Source of the DNA: a virus
Direction: 5' to 3' (one strand)
IMG/VR virus record: IMGVR_UViG_3300023174_000329
Coordinates: 1 to 40,217 of that record
DNA length: 40,217 nucleotides
The notes under the pieces were generated by a model. That model was not told the origin of the DNA. It saw nothing but the letters and a program-made list of their open reading frames with translations, and did not search any database. Of the stretch, positions 14,920 through 22,085 are shown in pieces. A program made the translations under genes and the position numbers. Position 1 is the first letter of the stretch; the number at the start of each line of letters is the position of its first letter.

Positions 14920-14947
14920 ACTCTACCAGAAAATAGATTTATGTCAA
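14920..14947 (-). promoter_or_regulatory. Proximal sigma70 promoter (14853 operon)
   Basis: Minus strand TTGACA, 16 bp ending TGG, TAGAGT. Confidence 0.5.
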
Positions 14948-15023
14948 TGGATATTTTTATTTTTTTTATACTACTACCTAAAAGAAAATAGCTTATCTAC
15001 CCTTTCTCTCCTACGATAAATCT

Positions 15024-15052
15024 ATTATAGCACATTTTTTTAAATCTGTCAA
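15024..15052 (-). promoter_or_regulatory. Distal consensus sigma70 promoter (14853 operon)
   Basis: Minus strand TTGACA, 17 bp ending TGTGC, TATAAT, then AGATTTATCGTAGGAGAG. About 105 bp upstream of the proximal promoter. Confidence 0.8.
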
Positions 15053-15075
15053 GAATTATTTTTAGAATAGGATAA

Positions 15076-15115
15076 AAAAAATCGGATATAGTTTTTAGGC
15101 TATATCCGATTTTTT
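15076..15115 (-). terminator. Rho-independent terminator after the gene at 15134
   Basis: A 16-bp perfect stem (AAAAAATCGGATATAG with its complement) has an 8-nt loop, giving a built-in U-run on either strand. It lies directly upstream of the next distal promoter, insulating the two units. Confidence 0.82.
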
Positions 15116-15133
15116 ACCCTATGTCCTAACCTT

Positions 15134-15607
15134 TTACACTAAAATCGCTCTGACATTCTCGGCCTTGATCGTGAAGCAAAGGGGAGCTTCGTCACGATTC
15201 GGAAATTCACTTGCCAAGCAAATTTCTTGAATGTCTTTTTTCTCGGCCAATTCTCCATTCAAGAAATATTCGACATGAGGGACAAAAGCCGCACCAGTAG
15301 CAATATCAATTCCACTTGCAGGATAAAACCTTGCATAATCTGTTCCCTTGTGTGAGATATGATAAGGAAATTCTGCCCATTCTCCCCAAGGAAGACCAGC
15401 ATTCTCGGCAGGAAGTGAACCATCCTCACGACCTTCTTGCACAGCCTTCATGTTGTCATAATCAATACCACCACGGACGACCAATGATGTCACCTTTTCG
15501 ACAACATCATTAACTCCTTTGCGAGTCTTCAATGTCTTCGCCCAAATAGCGCGAACATTTGAACCTTTGCGTGTGGAGATTGCATTTTTGATTTCGCTGA
15601 TTTCCAT
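15134..15607 (-). CDS. Unknown early protein, 157 aa
   Basis: Not recognised by name, but it looks well conserved: VRAIWAKTLKTRKGVNDVVEKVTSLVVRGGIDYDNMKAV, GLPWGEWAEFPYHISHKGTDYARFYP and a final FTIKAENVRAILV. The length and globular composition resemble small phage/plasmid proteins often found near DUF932 genes (family memory, not a search). It is a single-gene unit with twin promoters (15727-15700 and 15835-15807) and its own terminator. GC content is higher than in the late genes. Confidence 0.75.
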   Translation of the reverse strand: MEISEIKNAISTRKGSNVRAIWAKTLKTRKGVNDVVEKVTSLVVRGGIDYDNMKAVQEGREDGSLPAENAGLPWGEWAEFPYHISHKGTDYARFYPASGIDIATGAAFVPHVEYFLNGELAEKKDIQEICLASEFPNRDEAPLCFTIKAENVRAILV

Positions 15608-15699
15608 ATTACTAAAAAAGGATTTCCGCCTTTTCCGAGTTTATTATTGGGTTCGGTTTCATTCCCATCATTCAACCTATGCGATTGATTGATATAAAG

Positions 15700-15727
15700 A
15701 GAATAGCAGATAATAGATTTTTGTCAA
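15700..15727 (-). promoter_or_regulatory. Proximal sigma70 promoter (15607 gene)
   Basis: Minus strand TTGACA, 16 bp ending TGC, TATTCT. Confidence 0.5.
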
Positions 15728-15806
15728 AGGTTATTTTTATTTTATTTTTTATCCTACCTATAAAGAAAAAAATACCTTTATCCACTCTCTCCCCTACGAT
15801 AAATCT

Positions 15807-15835
15807 ATTATAGCACATTTTTTTAAATCTGTCAA
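15807..15835 (-). promoter_or_regulatory. Distal consensus sigma70 promoter (15607 gene)
   Basis: Minus strand TTGACA, 17 bp ending TGTGC, TATAAT, then AGATTTATCGTAGGGGAG. Confidence 0.8.
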
Positions 15836-15980
15836 GAAAAAAATCAATCTATTTAAAAAATAATTCTCTACCAATTCCAGCAAAATAAAACCTCCATGCT
15901 TTCGGATTTTTTATCATACAAGTAAAATGCAATAGGATTCTTTCAATATTCATGCAAGCACTATAAAAGAAAAAACGGAA

Positions 15981-16012
15981 AAAGGCTATGAGGTTTAATC
16001 CCCATAGCCTTT
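15981..16012 (-). terminator. Rho-independent terminator after the GP88-like gene
   Basis: A 13-bp stem with one mismatch (AAAGGCTATG.GG with CC.CATAGCCTTT) is followed on the minus strand by TTTCCGTTTTTTC. Confidence 0.75.
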
Positions 16013-16034
16013 CAACCTTTTTACCTTTTACCTT

Positions 16035-16724
16035 TTACTTAACCACGAATCCGCTTTGGTCTTTTCGGCCTTTCCCCTTGGCTTTTAAACCGACTACAAC
16101 ATTTTTGCCATCCAGAAACCTTAAATCCGTTTCATCCCCATTCACCACAGCCTTGCCTTTCCATTCTTTAGGCAATTCACCAGCAAAGACCACAGCAACA
16201 TTTCCGCCTTGCCCTAAAACATTCTCAACGAATCCGTCATTGTCTTCTTTGCGGGAAAATGTTAGGTGATAGTTTTCTGGCAATTCTCCTTTCAAGAATT
16301 GCAACATACGGAAAGGATTCGGGGTATAGTCATAAAATTGAACATGGGGAAAGGTTTGCATAATTTCCCCGATATTATGCCAAGGTAAATCACTAGTGCC
16401 GTTTAATCGGATGCAAGGTGTCATTCCAGTTTTTGCGGCTTTTCGGACAACATAATCAATATCCTTCTTTAATTGATTGGAGAATGCTTTTCTATCCTCC
16501 AAGAATGCCATTGTTTTCCTCATACGGGCATTCTGGACATTTGAGAAAGCACCCATCCCCGCTGTATATAAACAAGCCGCTTTGCATCCAATAGAAGCAT
16601 GGGCGCAAAGATTCCGACCGCTTTCGTTTGCAGGGGAAAGATAAAGGATTCCCGTCATATATCCTTTACTCCTTCCTTTAATAGTTTTGGCGTTTGTGTC
16701 GATTGCAAGGTATTTAAGAGACAT
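16035..16724 (-). CDS. GP88-like conserved phage protein, 229 aa
   Basis: Contains LSPANESGRNLCAHASIGCKAACLYTAGMG (about 29-58), then NARMRKTMAFLEDRKAF, IRLNGTSDLPWHNI and VQFYDYTPNPFRML. This combination is typical of the phage 'gene product 88' type family found in many phages and plasmids, function unknown. The three clustered Cys (C-x7-C-x3-C) could bind a metal. Basic C-terminus (KGKGRKDQ). It has its own terminator and two or three promoters upstream (16798-16771, 16914-16886, 17097-17069), which suggests high early expression. Confidence 0.75.
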   Translation of the reverse strand: MSLKYLAIDTNAKTIKGRSKGYMTGILYLSPANESGRNLCAHASIGCKAACLYTAGMGAFSNVQNARMRKTMAFLEDRKAFSNQLKKDIDYVVRKAAKTGMTPCIRLNGTSDLPWHNIGEIMQTFPHVQFYDYTPNPFRMLQFLKGELPENYHLTFSRKEDNDGFVENVLGQGGNVAVVFAGELPKEWKGKAVVNGDETDLRFLDGKNVVVGLKAKGKGRKDQSGFVVK

Positions 16725-16770
16725 AGTAGAGTTTTCTTTCTAAGGTTAAGGTTTATCACTAACGGCGAGC

Positions 16771-16798
16771 ATTATAGAGAAGAATAAAAATATGTCAA
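16771..16798 (-). promoter_or_regulatory. Proximal consensus sigma70 promoter (16724 gene)
   Basis: Minus strand TTGACA, 16 bp, TATAAT. Both boxes perfect. Confidence 0.75.
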
Positions 16799-16885
16799 AT
16801 GTTTTTTTATATTTTTTTTAGAAGGTATTTTAGGTAATAGGAAAATAAAACTCTATCCTAAGTCTTCTACCCCTATCATAAATCT

Positions 16886-16914
16886 ATTATAGCACAGATT
16901 TTTCAATTTGTCAA
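16886..16914 (-). promoter_or_regulatory. Distal consensus sigma70 promoter (16724 gene)
   Basis: Minus strand TTGACA, 17 bp ending TGTGC, TATAAT, then AGATTTATGATAGGGG. Confidence 0.8.
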
Positions 16915-17068
16915 GAAAAAAATTCAATTATTGAAAAATTTTTATCTTTACAAAATTAAAAAAATATGATAAAATAATATTGATATGCCAAAAGATTATA
17001 GAGTATTCCCCAAAATTCCCCATATAGCCAAAATACTTACTATCCACTCCCCTCCCTACGATAAATCT

Positions 17069-17097
17069 ATTTTAGCACAGATTTTAAAATTTGTCAA
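17069..17097 (-). promoter_or_regulatory. Further sigma70 promoter of the same family
   Basis: Minus strand TTGACA, 17 bp ending TGTGC, TAAAAT, then AGATTTATCGTAGGGAGG. It is the third promoter stacked before the gene ending at 16035. Confidence 0.65.
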
Positions 17098-17235
17098 AAA
17101 AAAAATAAAAAAAATTTGGGAAGTATATCATAAAATTTTGGTTTGTCAAGAAAAATATTGGGGAAAATTTGGGAAGATTTATAAGTAGTTGAGTATAAAG
17201 GAATTAAAATATTTTGGATAATTTTACGAATTTTC

Positions 17236-17264
17236 TTGACATTTTTAGAAATTTTTGGTATAAT
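17236..17264 (+). promoter_or_regulatory. Consensus plus-strand sigma70 promoter without a gene
   Basis: TTGACA, 17 bp, TATAAT, with both boxes perfect. It points into 370 bp of non-coding, repeat-containing DNA before the convergent gene at 17633. A non-coding transcript is possible. Confidence 0.65.
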
Positions 17265-17377
17265 TATTTTGATTGTGGAATTTTTTTGGCCAAGTTTAAT
17301 AAGATAGTTTGGTAAAAGTATATCAGATTTTTAAATTTTTGTCAAGAAAAAAAATAAAAAAATAAAAAAAAATAAAT

Positions 17378-17506
17378 GCGAATGAGTCTCAATATCAAAA
17401 TTACAATGGGATACAAAGTAATTGATAATGAGTCTATCAATATCTATAAATGTATCCCAAGGTATCCCAATAGGTAATTTAATGTGATTTAATGTATCCC
17501 AAGGTA
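17378..17506. repeat. Palindrome plus GGGATACA repeat cluster
   Basis: GAATGAGTCTCAATATCA is followed by TACAATGGGATACA, the same two-part module as the 54-bp tandem repeats at 32449. It continues with AATGAGTCTATCAATATC and two copies of TGTATCCCAAGGTA (17451 and 17493) in inverted orientation. The rest of the gap from 17100 to 17632 shows no gene. Confidence 0.55.
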
Positions 17507-17632
17507 GTTCAAAATAGGTAGTTCAATAGGTAGGTAATCTAAAAGGTTATTCCAAAAGTATGACTAATATATTAAAGTCTTGGGTTTTGATTTGGCTCAA
17601 GTTTTAAAAGTTTTGTAATAGTAGTAGATATA

Positions 17633-18010
17633 TTATTTTTGTCCTATGTATTTTTTGAATATGCTGAATATACTTGTTTCTTCTTTTAGGGTATCATAGG
17701 GTTTAAAGAAGTTTGGTCTGAGTCCTTTTAGTATAGCAATCTCGGTTCTTAGGTTTAGAAGTCCCATAAATAGTCTTAGGTGGTGGGGTTCTTTGGCTAT
17801 TACGGATTTGATCCCTACTGCTATATCTTTTTGTTTGGGTCGTCTGGTGATTAGAAGTATTGGGGATATAAGTTTTTTCATATCTGGAACTATATAGACT
17901 AACCAATCTCTTTCTATATAATCGAGTCTTACTGCTTTGAAGATATTATTATGATTGTCTTTTACTCTTAGGTTAGGAAAATTATACTTCTTCGGTTTGT
18001 TTATTGACAT
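17633..18010 (-). CDS. Unknown basic early protein, 125 aa
   Basis: MSINKPKKYNFPNLRVKDNHNN...WLVYIVPDMKKLISPILLITRRPKQKD...SIFSIFKKYIGQK. Basic, with a hydrophobic strand (SPILLITR) but no signal peptide or motif I know. It is the last gene of the small-gene run read leftwards. No hairpin terminator is obvious after it. Confidence 0.65.
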   Translation of the reverse strand: MSINKPKKYNFPNLRVKDNHNNIFKAVRLDYIERDWLVYIVPDMKKLISPILLITRRPKQKDIAVGIKSVIAKEPHHLRLFMGLLNLRTEIAILKGLRPNFFKPYDTLKEETSIFSIFKKYIGQK

Positions 18011-18045
18011 TTAATTTGTTTTATTGTATTCCTTGCTGTATTGAA

Positions 18046-18083
18046 ACATGGTGTTGTAATTTTTTATGGTGTTGTATAAAAAC
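18046..18083 (+). repeat. Dispersed intergenic element, copy 3 (two units)
   Basis: ACATGGTGTTGTAATTTTTT followed by ATGGTGTTGTATAAAAACAC. A two-unit version of the element, 6 bp beyond the stop of the 53-aa gene. Confidence 0.5.
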
Positions 18084-18089
18084 ACTCCT

Positions 18090-18251
18090 TTAGGATTTAT
18101 TCGATAGGTAGTGATACAGAGTTCCGTTTCGGTTTATTCTTTCCGCCCATGATTCTTTTGATATGTCGAAGAAGATAGGTAGCCTTGGTTCTTGGTGCGG
18201 GAACAATCTATTAAGAATGACTCTAATTGTATTTACTATATTATTTTTCAT
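18090..18251 (-). CDS. Small early protein, 53 aa
   Basis: Reads MKNNIVNTIRVILNRLFPHQ...ISKESWAERINRNGTLYHYL. Found by reading the minus strand of an apparent gap. It has a continuous frame, normal residue mix and fits between neighbours. Not recognised. The plus strand opposite has no comparable frame. Confidence 0.55.
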   Translation of the reverse strand: MKNNIVNTIRVILNRLFPHQEPRLPIFFDISKESWAERINRNGTLYHYLSNKS

Positions 18252-18339
18252 TTTATTTATATTACTGGTTGATTGTGGGCGACTTATTTTATTTTATCTT
18301 GTTTTATTTATTTTACCTTTATGTAGGTTTTAGGAACAT

Positions 18340-18687
18340 TTACCCCTCTTTTGTGGTAACTTTCTCTCCTTTAATAGTCGAAATCATCTCCAATTTTTTG
18401 CAATTATCGTATATCTCTATATCATAATTGATTCTATATGGATAAAAAAGGCAATAGATTTCGAGCGTTTGATTTGTTTCTGGATCATACTTTCGATATA
18501 CATTGCCAGTTTCTTCCAGTGGTGCGTCTTGTGTCGGGAGATTGATATACAGGTCTGTTTCCCCAAGGTGTTCGATCTTGTGGGTTAATTTGGGATTGAC
18601 GAATATAGCCTCTGGAACAATATCAATAACATTATCGTCTTGTTTGGTCTTCTTGAACCATCTGAAATTTTTAAATATATCTTTCAT
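18340..18687 (-). CDS. Unknown early protein, 115 aa
   Basis: MKDIFKNFRWFKKTKQDDNVIDIVPEAIFVNPKL, then an acidic, beta-prone region (YINLPTQDAPLEETGNVYRKYD) and a C-terminal YDIEIYDNCKKLEMISTIKG. Soluble; no motif recognised. It lies 29 bp after the upstream gene in the same direction. Confidence 0.65.
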   Translation of the reverse strand: MKDIFKNFRWFKKTKQDDNVIDIVPEAIFVNPKLTHKIEHLGETDLYINLPTQDAPLEETGNVYRKYDPETNQTLEIYCLFYPYRINYDIEIYDNCKKLEMISTIKGEKVTTKEG

Positions 18688-18716
18688 CTATACATAATTT
18701 ATCAGAAGAATATAAT

Positions 18717-19025
18717 TTAGTAAAGGACTAAATTATTGTTTTCTACTTCCTCATTTAGTTTATTGATTGCTCGTCCCAAGGCAATAGAGTTTCCCATTCT
18801 CCGATTCCATGAGTCTTTTTCGGAACAGATGGCAATTCCCTCTACATCATAAACATTGTCGGGAGAGGTAATCTGAATTGTGGTTATGCCGCCTTTTGGA
18901 CTATATTCGGTTGCTGTGCCGTCGAATTTCTGGATGGTCTTGGTGGGGCGTTTGTGCAGAACTCTTACCTTGAATCCTGCTTGACGAAGTGATTTGATTG
19001 TGGCTTTATTGAGTATTGTATTCAT
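18717..19025 (-). CDS. Unknown early protein, 102 aa
   Basis: I start it at the ATG at 19025 (MNTILNKATIKSLRQAGFKV), because this ATG overlaps the TGA of the upstream zinc-knuckle gene (ATGA), the coupling used throughout this block; an upstream in-frame start at 19070 would lie inside that gene. Contains VLHKRPTKTIQKFDGTATEY and SIALGRAINKLNEEVE. Function unknown. Confidence 0.7.
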   Translation of the reverse strand: MNTILNKATIKSLRQAGFKVRVLHKRPTKTIQKFDGTATEYSPKGGITTIQITSPDNVYDVEGIAICSEKDSWNRRMGNSIALGRAINKLNEEVENNNLVLY

Positions 19026-19189
19026 ATTTTTATTTTTTCGATTGAGGTTTCTTTTCCACAATCGGAGCAAAGAGGTTGTCCGATATTTTCGATTTGATAT
19101 TCTTGTTTATTTTCGTTCCAGATTGCGGTTGCATCAAAATATACATTCTCGTTTTTACAATATTTGCAGATTATTTTAATGTTTTTCAT
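19022..19189 (-). CDS. Small zinc-knuckle protein, 55 aa
   Basis: Two CxxC pairs, CKYC (about residues 8-11) and CSDC (about 41-44), about 30 residues apart, form a zinc ribbon like those of small phage-encoded RNA-polymerase- or nucleic-acid-binding proteins (inference). The start lies 1 bp before the upstream gene's stop in the run, and the end overlaps the next ATG by 4 bp, which strongly supports it as real although short. Confidence 0.75.
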   Translation of the reverse strand: MKNIKIICKYCKNENVYFDATAIWNENKQEYQIENIGQPLCSDCGKETSIEKIKI

Positions 19190-19190
19190 T

Positions 19191-19361
19191 TTATTTTAGA
19201 TTTAGATTTTTCGGGTTAAAGATTTCTTCGACTTCTTGTTTTATTTTTTGTTTTTCGTCGTATTTTTCAAAGGTTTTACATCCAAGAAGAGTTAAGACAA
19301 AAACAATTAGAATGATATAAAAATTTATACCAAGTTTATATGGATTTAATTTAGTTTTCAT
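19191..19361 (-). CDS. Small putative lipoprotein, 56 aa
   Basis: MKTKLNPYKLGINFYIILIVFVLTLLGCKTF: a charged N-terminus, an about 14-residue hydrophobic core and the lipobox L-L-G-C (Cys about 28), then a short charged tail KYDEKQKIKQEVEEIF. A type II signal peptide is likely, placing the product in an envelope membrane. It overlaps the next upstream lipoprotein gene by 11 bp. A spanin-like or superinfection-exclusion role is possible but unsupported. Confidence 0.7.
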   Translation of the reverse strand: MKTKLNPYKLGINFYIILIVFVLTLLGCKTFEKYDEKQKIKQEVEEIFNPKNLNLK

Positions 19362-19680
19362 TGTAGGCGGCTCGCATTTTTCTTAACAATTTCTTTCCGA
19401 TTTCCCCTCCCAAGTCAGCCATTGTTGCGTCTTGGGGAGGAACATTTCGGTAAATAGTTTGATACTTAATGGTTTCTACTGGAACTATTTTTTCCTTATA
19501 GATTATTACGGGTGTTGTGGGTAGTATTTCATATTCTTTTTGAATCGTCGGGGTTGGTTCTGGTTGTATATTATTATAGGATATGGTATTACTATAATAA
19601 TTTAGATTAGTTTTGGTTTTACTTCCTGTGGTGCATCCGATTAAAGAAAAGGATAATAGAATCAAAATAATTGGTTTCAT
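19351..19680 (-). CDS. Putative lipoprotein, 109 aa
   Basis: MKPIILILLSFSLIGCTTGSKTK gives a classical type II signal peptide with lipobox L-I-G-C (Cys16). The mature part has a Pro/Thr stretch (QPEPTPTIQKEY) and a beta-like VIIYKEKIVPVETIKYQTIY repeat, then a helical end (IGKKLLRKMRAAYNEN). It is made early with two neighbours, so host envelope modification is more likely than lysis (inference). Confidence 0.75.
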   Translation of the reverse strand: MKPIILILLSFSLIGCTTGSKTKTNLNYYSNTISYNNIQPEPTPTIQKEYEILPTTPVIIYKEKIVPVETIKYQTIYRNVPPQDATMADLGGEIGKKLLRKMRAAYNEN

Positions 19681-19681
19681 T

Positions 19682-19870
19682 TTATTTGTATTTGGTTACG
19701 ATTTTCCAGTTTAGTTTTTCGAGTGCATTATCAAATGACTTGGTTTTTTCGATGATCGGTTTTAATAACCAACCAAAGTCTTCCATAAGAGTATCTGTTA
19801 TATCATATCCTTCCTTTAGAGTCAAGGATATTTTTTCTTTTCCACAATGGAGTTCGTAGGTCTTGTCCAT
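19682..19870 (-). CDS. Small early protein, 62 aa
   Basis: MDKTYELHCGKEKISLTLKEGYDITDTLMEDFGWLLKPIIEK. Soluble alpha/beta, not recognised. It ends 1 bp before the lipoprotein start, so it belongs to the same transcript. Confidence 0.65.
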   Translation of the reverse strand: MDKTYELHCGKEKISLTLKEGYDITDTLMEDFGWLLKPIIEKTKSFDNALEKLNWKIVTKYK

Positions 19871-19881
19871 CTTACATATTT

Positions 19882-20187
19882 TTAAATGTTGTATTGATGC
19901 TTTTCTTCTCCTAAATAGATTGTTGTCTTTTCCGATACCATTTCCGATTCTTCTCCGTTGTATAGGAAATCTTCAAGAATACATCCATCTTCGGTCATAC
20001 TTGCCTCTTCCATCATCCCTCTTTTGTCGAATTTTTGGTATTCGATTTTTAATCCTCTCATATCTGGTTTTGAATTTATACCATATTTTTTATTTAGAAT
20101 GAAAAGTCCGTGCCAATCATCGCGCCGAATTTCTGTATCATCTGGAACATTAAAATTATATTCCAGTTTAATTTTTAGTTTTTTCAT
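19882..20187 (-). CDS. Unknown early protein, 101 aa
   Basis: The start at 20187 (MKKLKIKLEYNFNVPDDTEIRRDDWHGLFILNKKY) is preferred, because it follows the upstream stop by 1 bp. The body is acidic (EEASMTEDGCILEDFLYNGEESEM) and beta-rich. Function unknown. Confidence 0.68.
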   Translation of the reverse strand: MKKLKIKLEYNFNVPDDTEIRRDDWHGLFILNKKYGINSKPDMRGLKIEYQKFDKRGMMEEASMTEDGCILEDFLYNGEESEMVSEKTTIYLGEEKHQYNI

Positions 20188-20188
20188 T

Positions 20189-20515
20189 TTATTCTTCTTC
20201 TTCGGATACTTCCAAGTCACAGAAGTCTTCGTCTCCTTCGGATCGGGTCATAAACCATTCAGAAGTAGTTGCTTTGCCTGTTTTGAGATTGTAGGTGATA
20301 TTGTCTCCGTAGTCATTACCTTCTCCTGCTCCACTATATGAATAGACTTCCCATGCCCATTCTTCGATTTCAGATTCAAGGGCTGAATTATCTGGTGTGG
20401 TATAAACATCAAGGTAGCCTTCGTCGCTTCCTCCGCTAAATCTCAATTCGATTGTTTCGATGTTAAGCTCTTTGGCTTTATCGTAGATTGCTTTTTTGAG
20501 TGGTTCGATTGTCAT
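20189..20515 (-). CDS. DUF6878-like acidic protein, 108 aa
   Basis: IETIELRFSGGSDEGYLDVYTTP near the N-terminus and the acidic EIEEWAWEVYSYSGAGEGNDYGDNI follow the pattern I associate with DUF6878 (a GxGDEG loop followed by an acidic helix). The last third is very acidic (RSEGDEDFCDLEVSEEEE), as in DNA-mimic or host-binding phage proteins (inference). It sits in the coupled run. Confidence 0.6.
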   Translation of the reverse strand: MTIEPLKKAIYDKAKELNIETIELRFSGGSDEGYLDVYTTPDNSALESEIEEWAWEVYSYSGAGEGNDYGDNITYNLKTGKATTSEWFMTRSEGDEDFCDLEVSEEEE

Positions 20516-20519
20516 ATTT

Positions 20520-20879
20520 TTATTTGATTTCTAATGTTTGGGTTTTGGTTTTTTTGCCGACTTGTAGCATCCACATATCGGGATGAGTTTTCAAGTGGGA
20601 AAGGTATTGTTGAGGTGTTGGAATGAATCCACAATCCTCCATTAAATGTTGTTCTGCAAGAAGTTTTGTAGGAATCTTTTGTCCTTTGTTGTTTGTGATG
20701 GTATGTCCGAATTTTTCGATTGACCATTGAATCCCTGCTGAATGATGACGCAAGGCTCTATGAGTCCAATCACCTGTATAGGATTTAGTCTCATCGAACC
20801 AATCGTGCAAGGCAATATAATCTTCTGGTTCGCCTCCCCACTTTTGAGCCGAGGCTTGAGCGTGTTTGTATGGAGTCAT
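20520..20879 (-). CDS. DUF6915-like protein, 119 aa
   Basis: The ATG at 20879 gives MTPYKHAQASAQKWGGEPEDY, which matches the family start. Then LHDWFDETK, THRALRHHSAGIQW, KFGHTITNNKGQKIPTKLLAEQHLMEDCGFIPT: the conserved DWFDESK / HRALRHH / EQH..ED.G.IP pattern of DUF6915, a family of unknown function in bacteria and phages. The His-rich RHH and EQH could bind metal. It starts 1 bp before the end of the upstream gene in the run. Confidence 0.8.
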   Translation of the reverse strand: MTPYKHAQASAQKWGGEPEDYIALHDWFDETKSYTGDWTHRALRHHSAGIQWSIEKFGHTITNNKGQKIPTKLLAEQHLMEDCGFIPTPQQYLSHLKTHPDMWMLQVGKKTKTQTLEIK

Positions 20880-20880
20880 A

Positions 20881-21090
20881 TTAAAGTTTATCCCAATTCT
20901 TTTCAATTTGGTTAATGATTTCGTCTTCCTCTCCTGTATCTACTCTTTCACCTGTTGACAAGTCAAATACTTCCCAATCAATGAATTTATATGAATCTGA
21001 ATCAAGCCAGATATTTGCTTTGTATTTCTTTCCTTCATTTTCTACTTGAAAGGTTCTTTTGTTTTCTGTTTCGATTTTATCTATTGTCAT
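20881..21090 (-). CDS. Small acidic early protein, 69 aa
   Basis: MTIDKIETENKRTFQVENEGKKYKANIWLDSDSYKFIDWEVFDLSTGERVDTGEEDEI. One small beta-sheet domain with an acidic end. Not recognised. A TTGACA with a suboptimal spacer lies just upstream (around 21115), possibly a weak promoter. Confidence 0.65.
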   Translation of the reverse strand: MTIDKIETENKRTFQVENEGKKYKANIWLDSDSYKFIDWEVFDLSTGERVDTGEEDEIINQIEKNWDKL

Positions 21091-21111
21091 ATTATTCTAA
21101 TTCTTTTGTTG

Positions 21112-21459
21112 TCAATCCTTTTTTTCCTCAAAATGTGCCAATAGTTTAGATACTTCAAAAATTTCCTCTATATTTTTTGTTGTCAAGATTGTGATTTGTG
21201 TGTGATATTCTTCTCCTTCTGCATCGGTATCATATAGGAACATTGAAGAACCCACAATCTTTACTTCTTGGTTGTCTCCTTCCATGAATTTGAGATTGTA
21301 ACCTTCTCCCTCGTCGTCCCATTGGATATAAAGGAACTCGTTTGTATCGTCATCTTCCAAGTCTGATAATGCTGGATATACCAGAACACTATCGTCAATA
21401 ATGACGGCACTTGCATCTTCAAGGATTTGGTATGCTTCTTTTAGGGTTATTGTTTTCAT
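21112..21459 (-). CDS. Acidic early protein, 115 aa
   Basis: MKTITLKEAYQILEDASAVIIDDSVLVYPALSDLEDDDTNEFLYIQWDDEGEGYNLKFMEGDNQEV. Strongly acidic alpha/beta protein, not recognised. Its leader reads AACCATAGAAAAACCAAATG and follows a TTGACT-17-TAGACT promoter (21522-21494), so it heads a transcription unit running left through the coupled small genes. Confidence 0.7.
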   Translation of the reverse strand: MKTITLKEAYQILEDASAVIIDDSVLVYPALSDLEDDDTNEFLYIQWDDEGEGYNLKFMEGDNQEVKIVGSSMFLYDTDAEGEEYHTQITILTTKNIEEIFEVSKLLAHFEEKKD

Positions 21460-21493
21460 TTGGTTTTTCTATGGTTGATTTTGTTGAGCGTGT

Positions 21494-21522
21494 AGTCTAT
21501 CTAATAATTCTCGTAAAGTCAA
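21494..21522 (-). promoter_or_regulatory. Early promoter, TAGACT class
   Basis: Minus strand TTGACT, 17 bp, TAGACT, then ACACGCTCAAC and the AACCATAGAAAAACC leader. Nearly the same sequence recurs at 23238-23210 and 23875-23847. Confidence 0.6.
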
Positions 21523-21983
21523 GAATTATTTTCTATTTCTTCCCATTCCTCATATCCGAGTTCATTGAGAAGTTCTTCTGGTGATGCTTTGATGTCGTTG
21601 TAAAACTCATCATGGTCAAATTCTCGTCCTGCTGTATATTTTCCACAGAAGAACATTCCTTCTTCAATGTATCCAAGAACAAGAGTCTGTCCAGTAATTT
21701 CTGCCAGCTTCTTGATGATTGGGAGTGGAGGACTCCATGCTGTGCAGAATGAGAATGCTGTCTGGTCATCATTGAAGCGACCATCATATCCTGTCCACTT
21801 TGTTCCCCAATTCTGAACTCTCCAATCATACCACTCTTCCCCATCTGTTTTTGGTTCTGGAATGATCTTGTTAAAATCGAAGTCATATTCTCCTTCTCCT
21901 TTGTATATGAGATATTGATTCAATATACTCAAAAGGTCTTCTCCGCTTGCGAGTGTGAGTTGGTTGTTATTATGATTTGGCAT
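21519..21983 (-). CDS. Api92-like (DUF1281, ferredoxin-like domain) protein, 154 aa
   Basis: MPNHNNNQLTLASGEDL, then FDFNKIIPEPKT, EEWYDWRVQNWGTKWTGYDG, and FCTAWSPPLPIIKKLAEITG: the hallmark order MPNH / FDFN.IIP.P / WYDWR..NWGTKW / F.TAWSPP.P.I of the Api92-like family found on phages and plasmids. Role unknown. It has its own TTGACA-17-TAGTAT promoter (22068-22040) and a C/A-rich leader. Slightly higher GC than the late genes. Confidence 0.88.
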   Translation of the reverse strand: MPNHNNNQLTLASGEDLLSILNQYLIYKGEGEYDFDFNKIIPEPKTDGEEWYDWRVQNWGTKWTGYDGRFNDDQTAFSFCTAWSPPLPIIKKLAEITGQTLVLGYIEEGMFFCGKYTAGREFDHDEFYNDIKASPEELLNELGYEEWEEIENNS

Positions 21984-22039
21984 TTGTTTGGTTTTTCTAT
22001 TGGTTTAGGTTTAAGTTTGTTCTTTATTGAACGCCGAAG

Positions 22040-22068
22040 ATACTACACAAAAATTTTCAAAATGTCAA
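22040..22068 (-). promoter_or_regulatory. Early promoter, TAGTAT class
   Basis: Minus strand TTGACA, 17 bp, TAGTAT followed by CTTCGGCGTTCAAT. The downstream motif is shared with promoters at 31606-31578 and 31857-31829. Confidence 0.65.
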
Positions 22069-22085
22069 TGGATATTTTAAAAATT

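Noticed and set aside
16985-17188. 67-codon plus ORF
   Set aside because: It contains a consensus minus-strand promoter (17097-17069), and its sequence is repeated AAATTTG/CCCC runs. It lies on the strand without genes.
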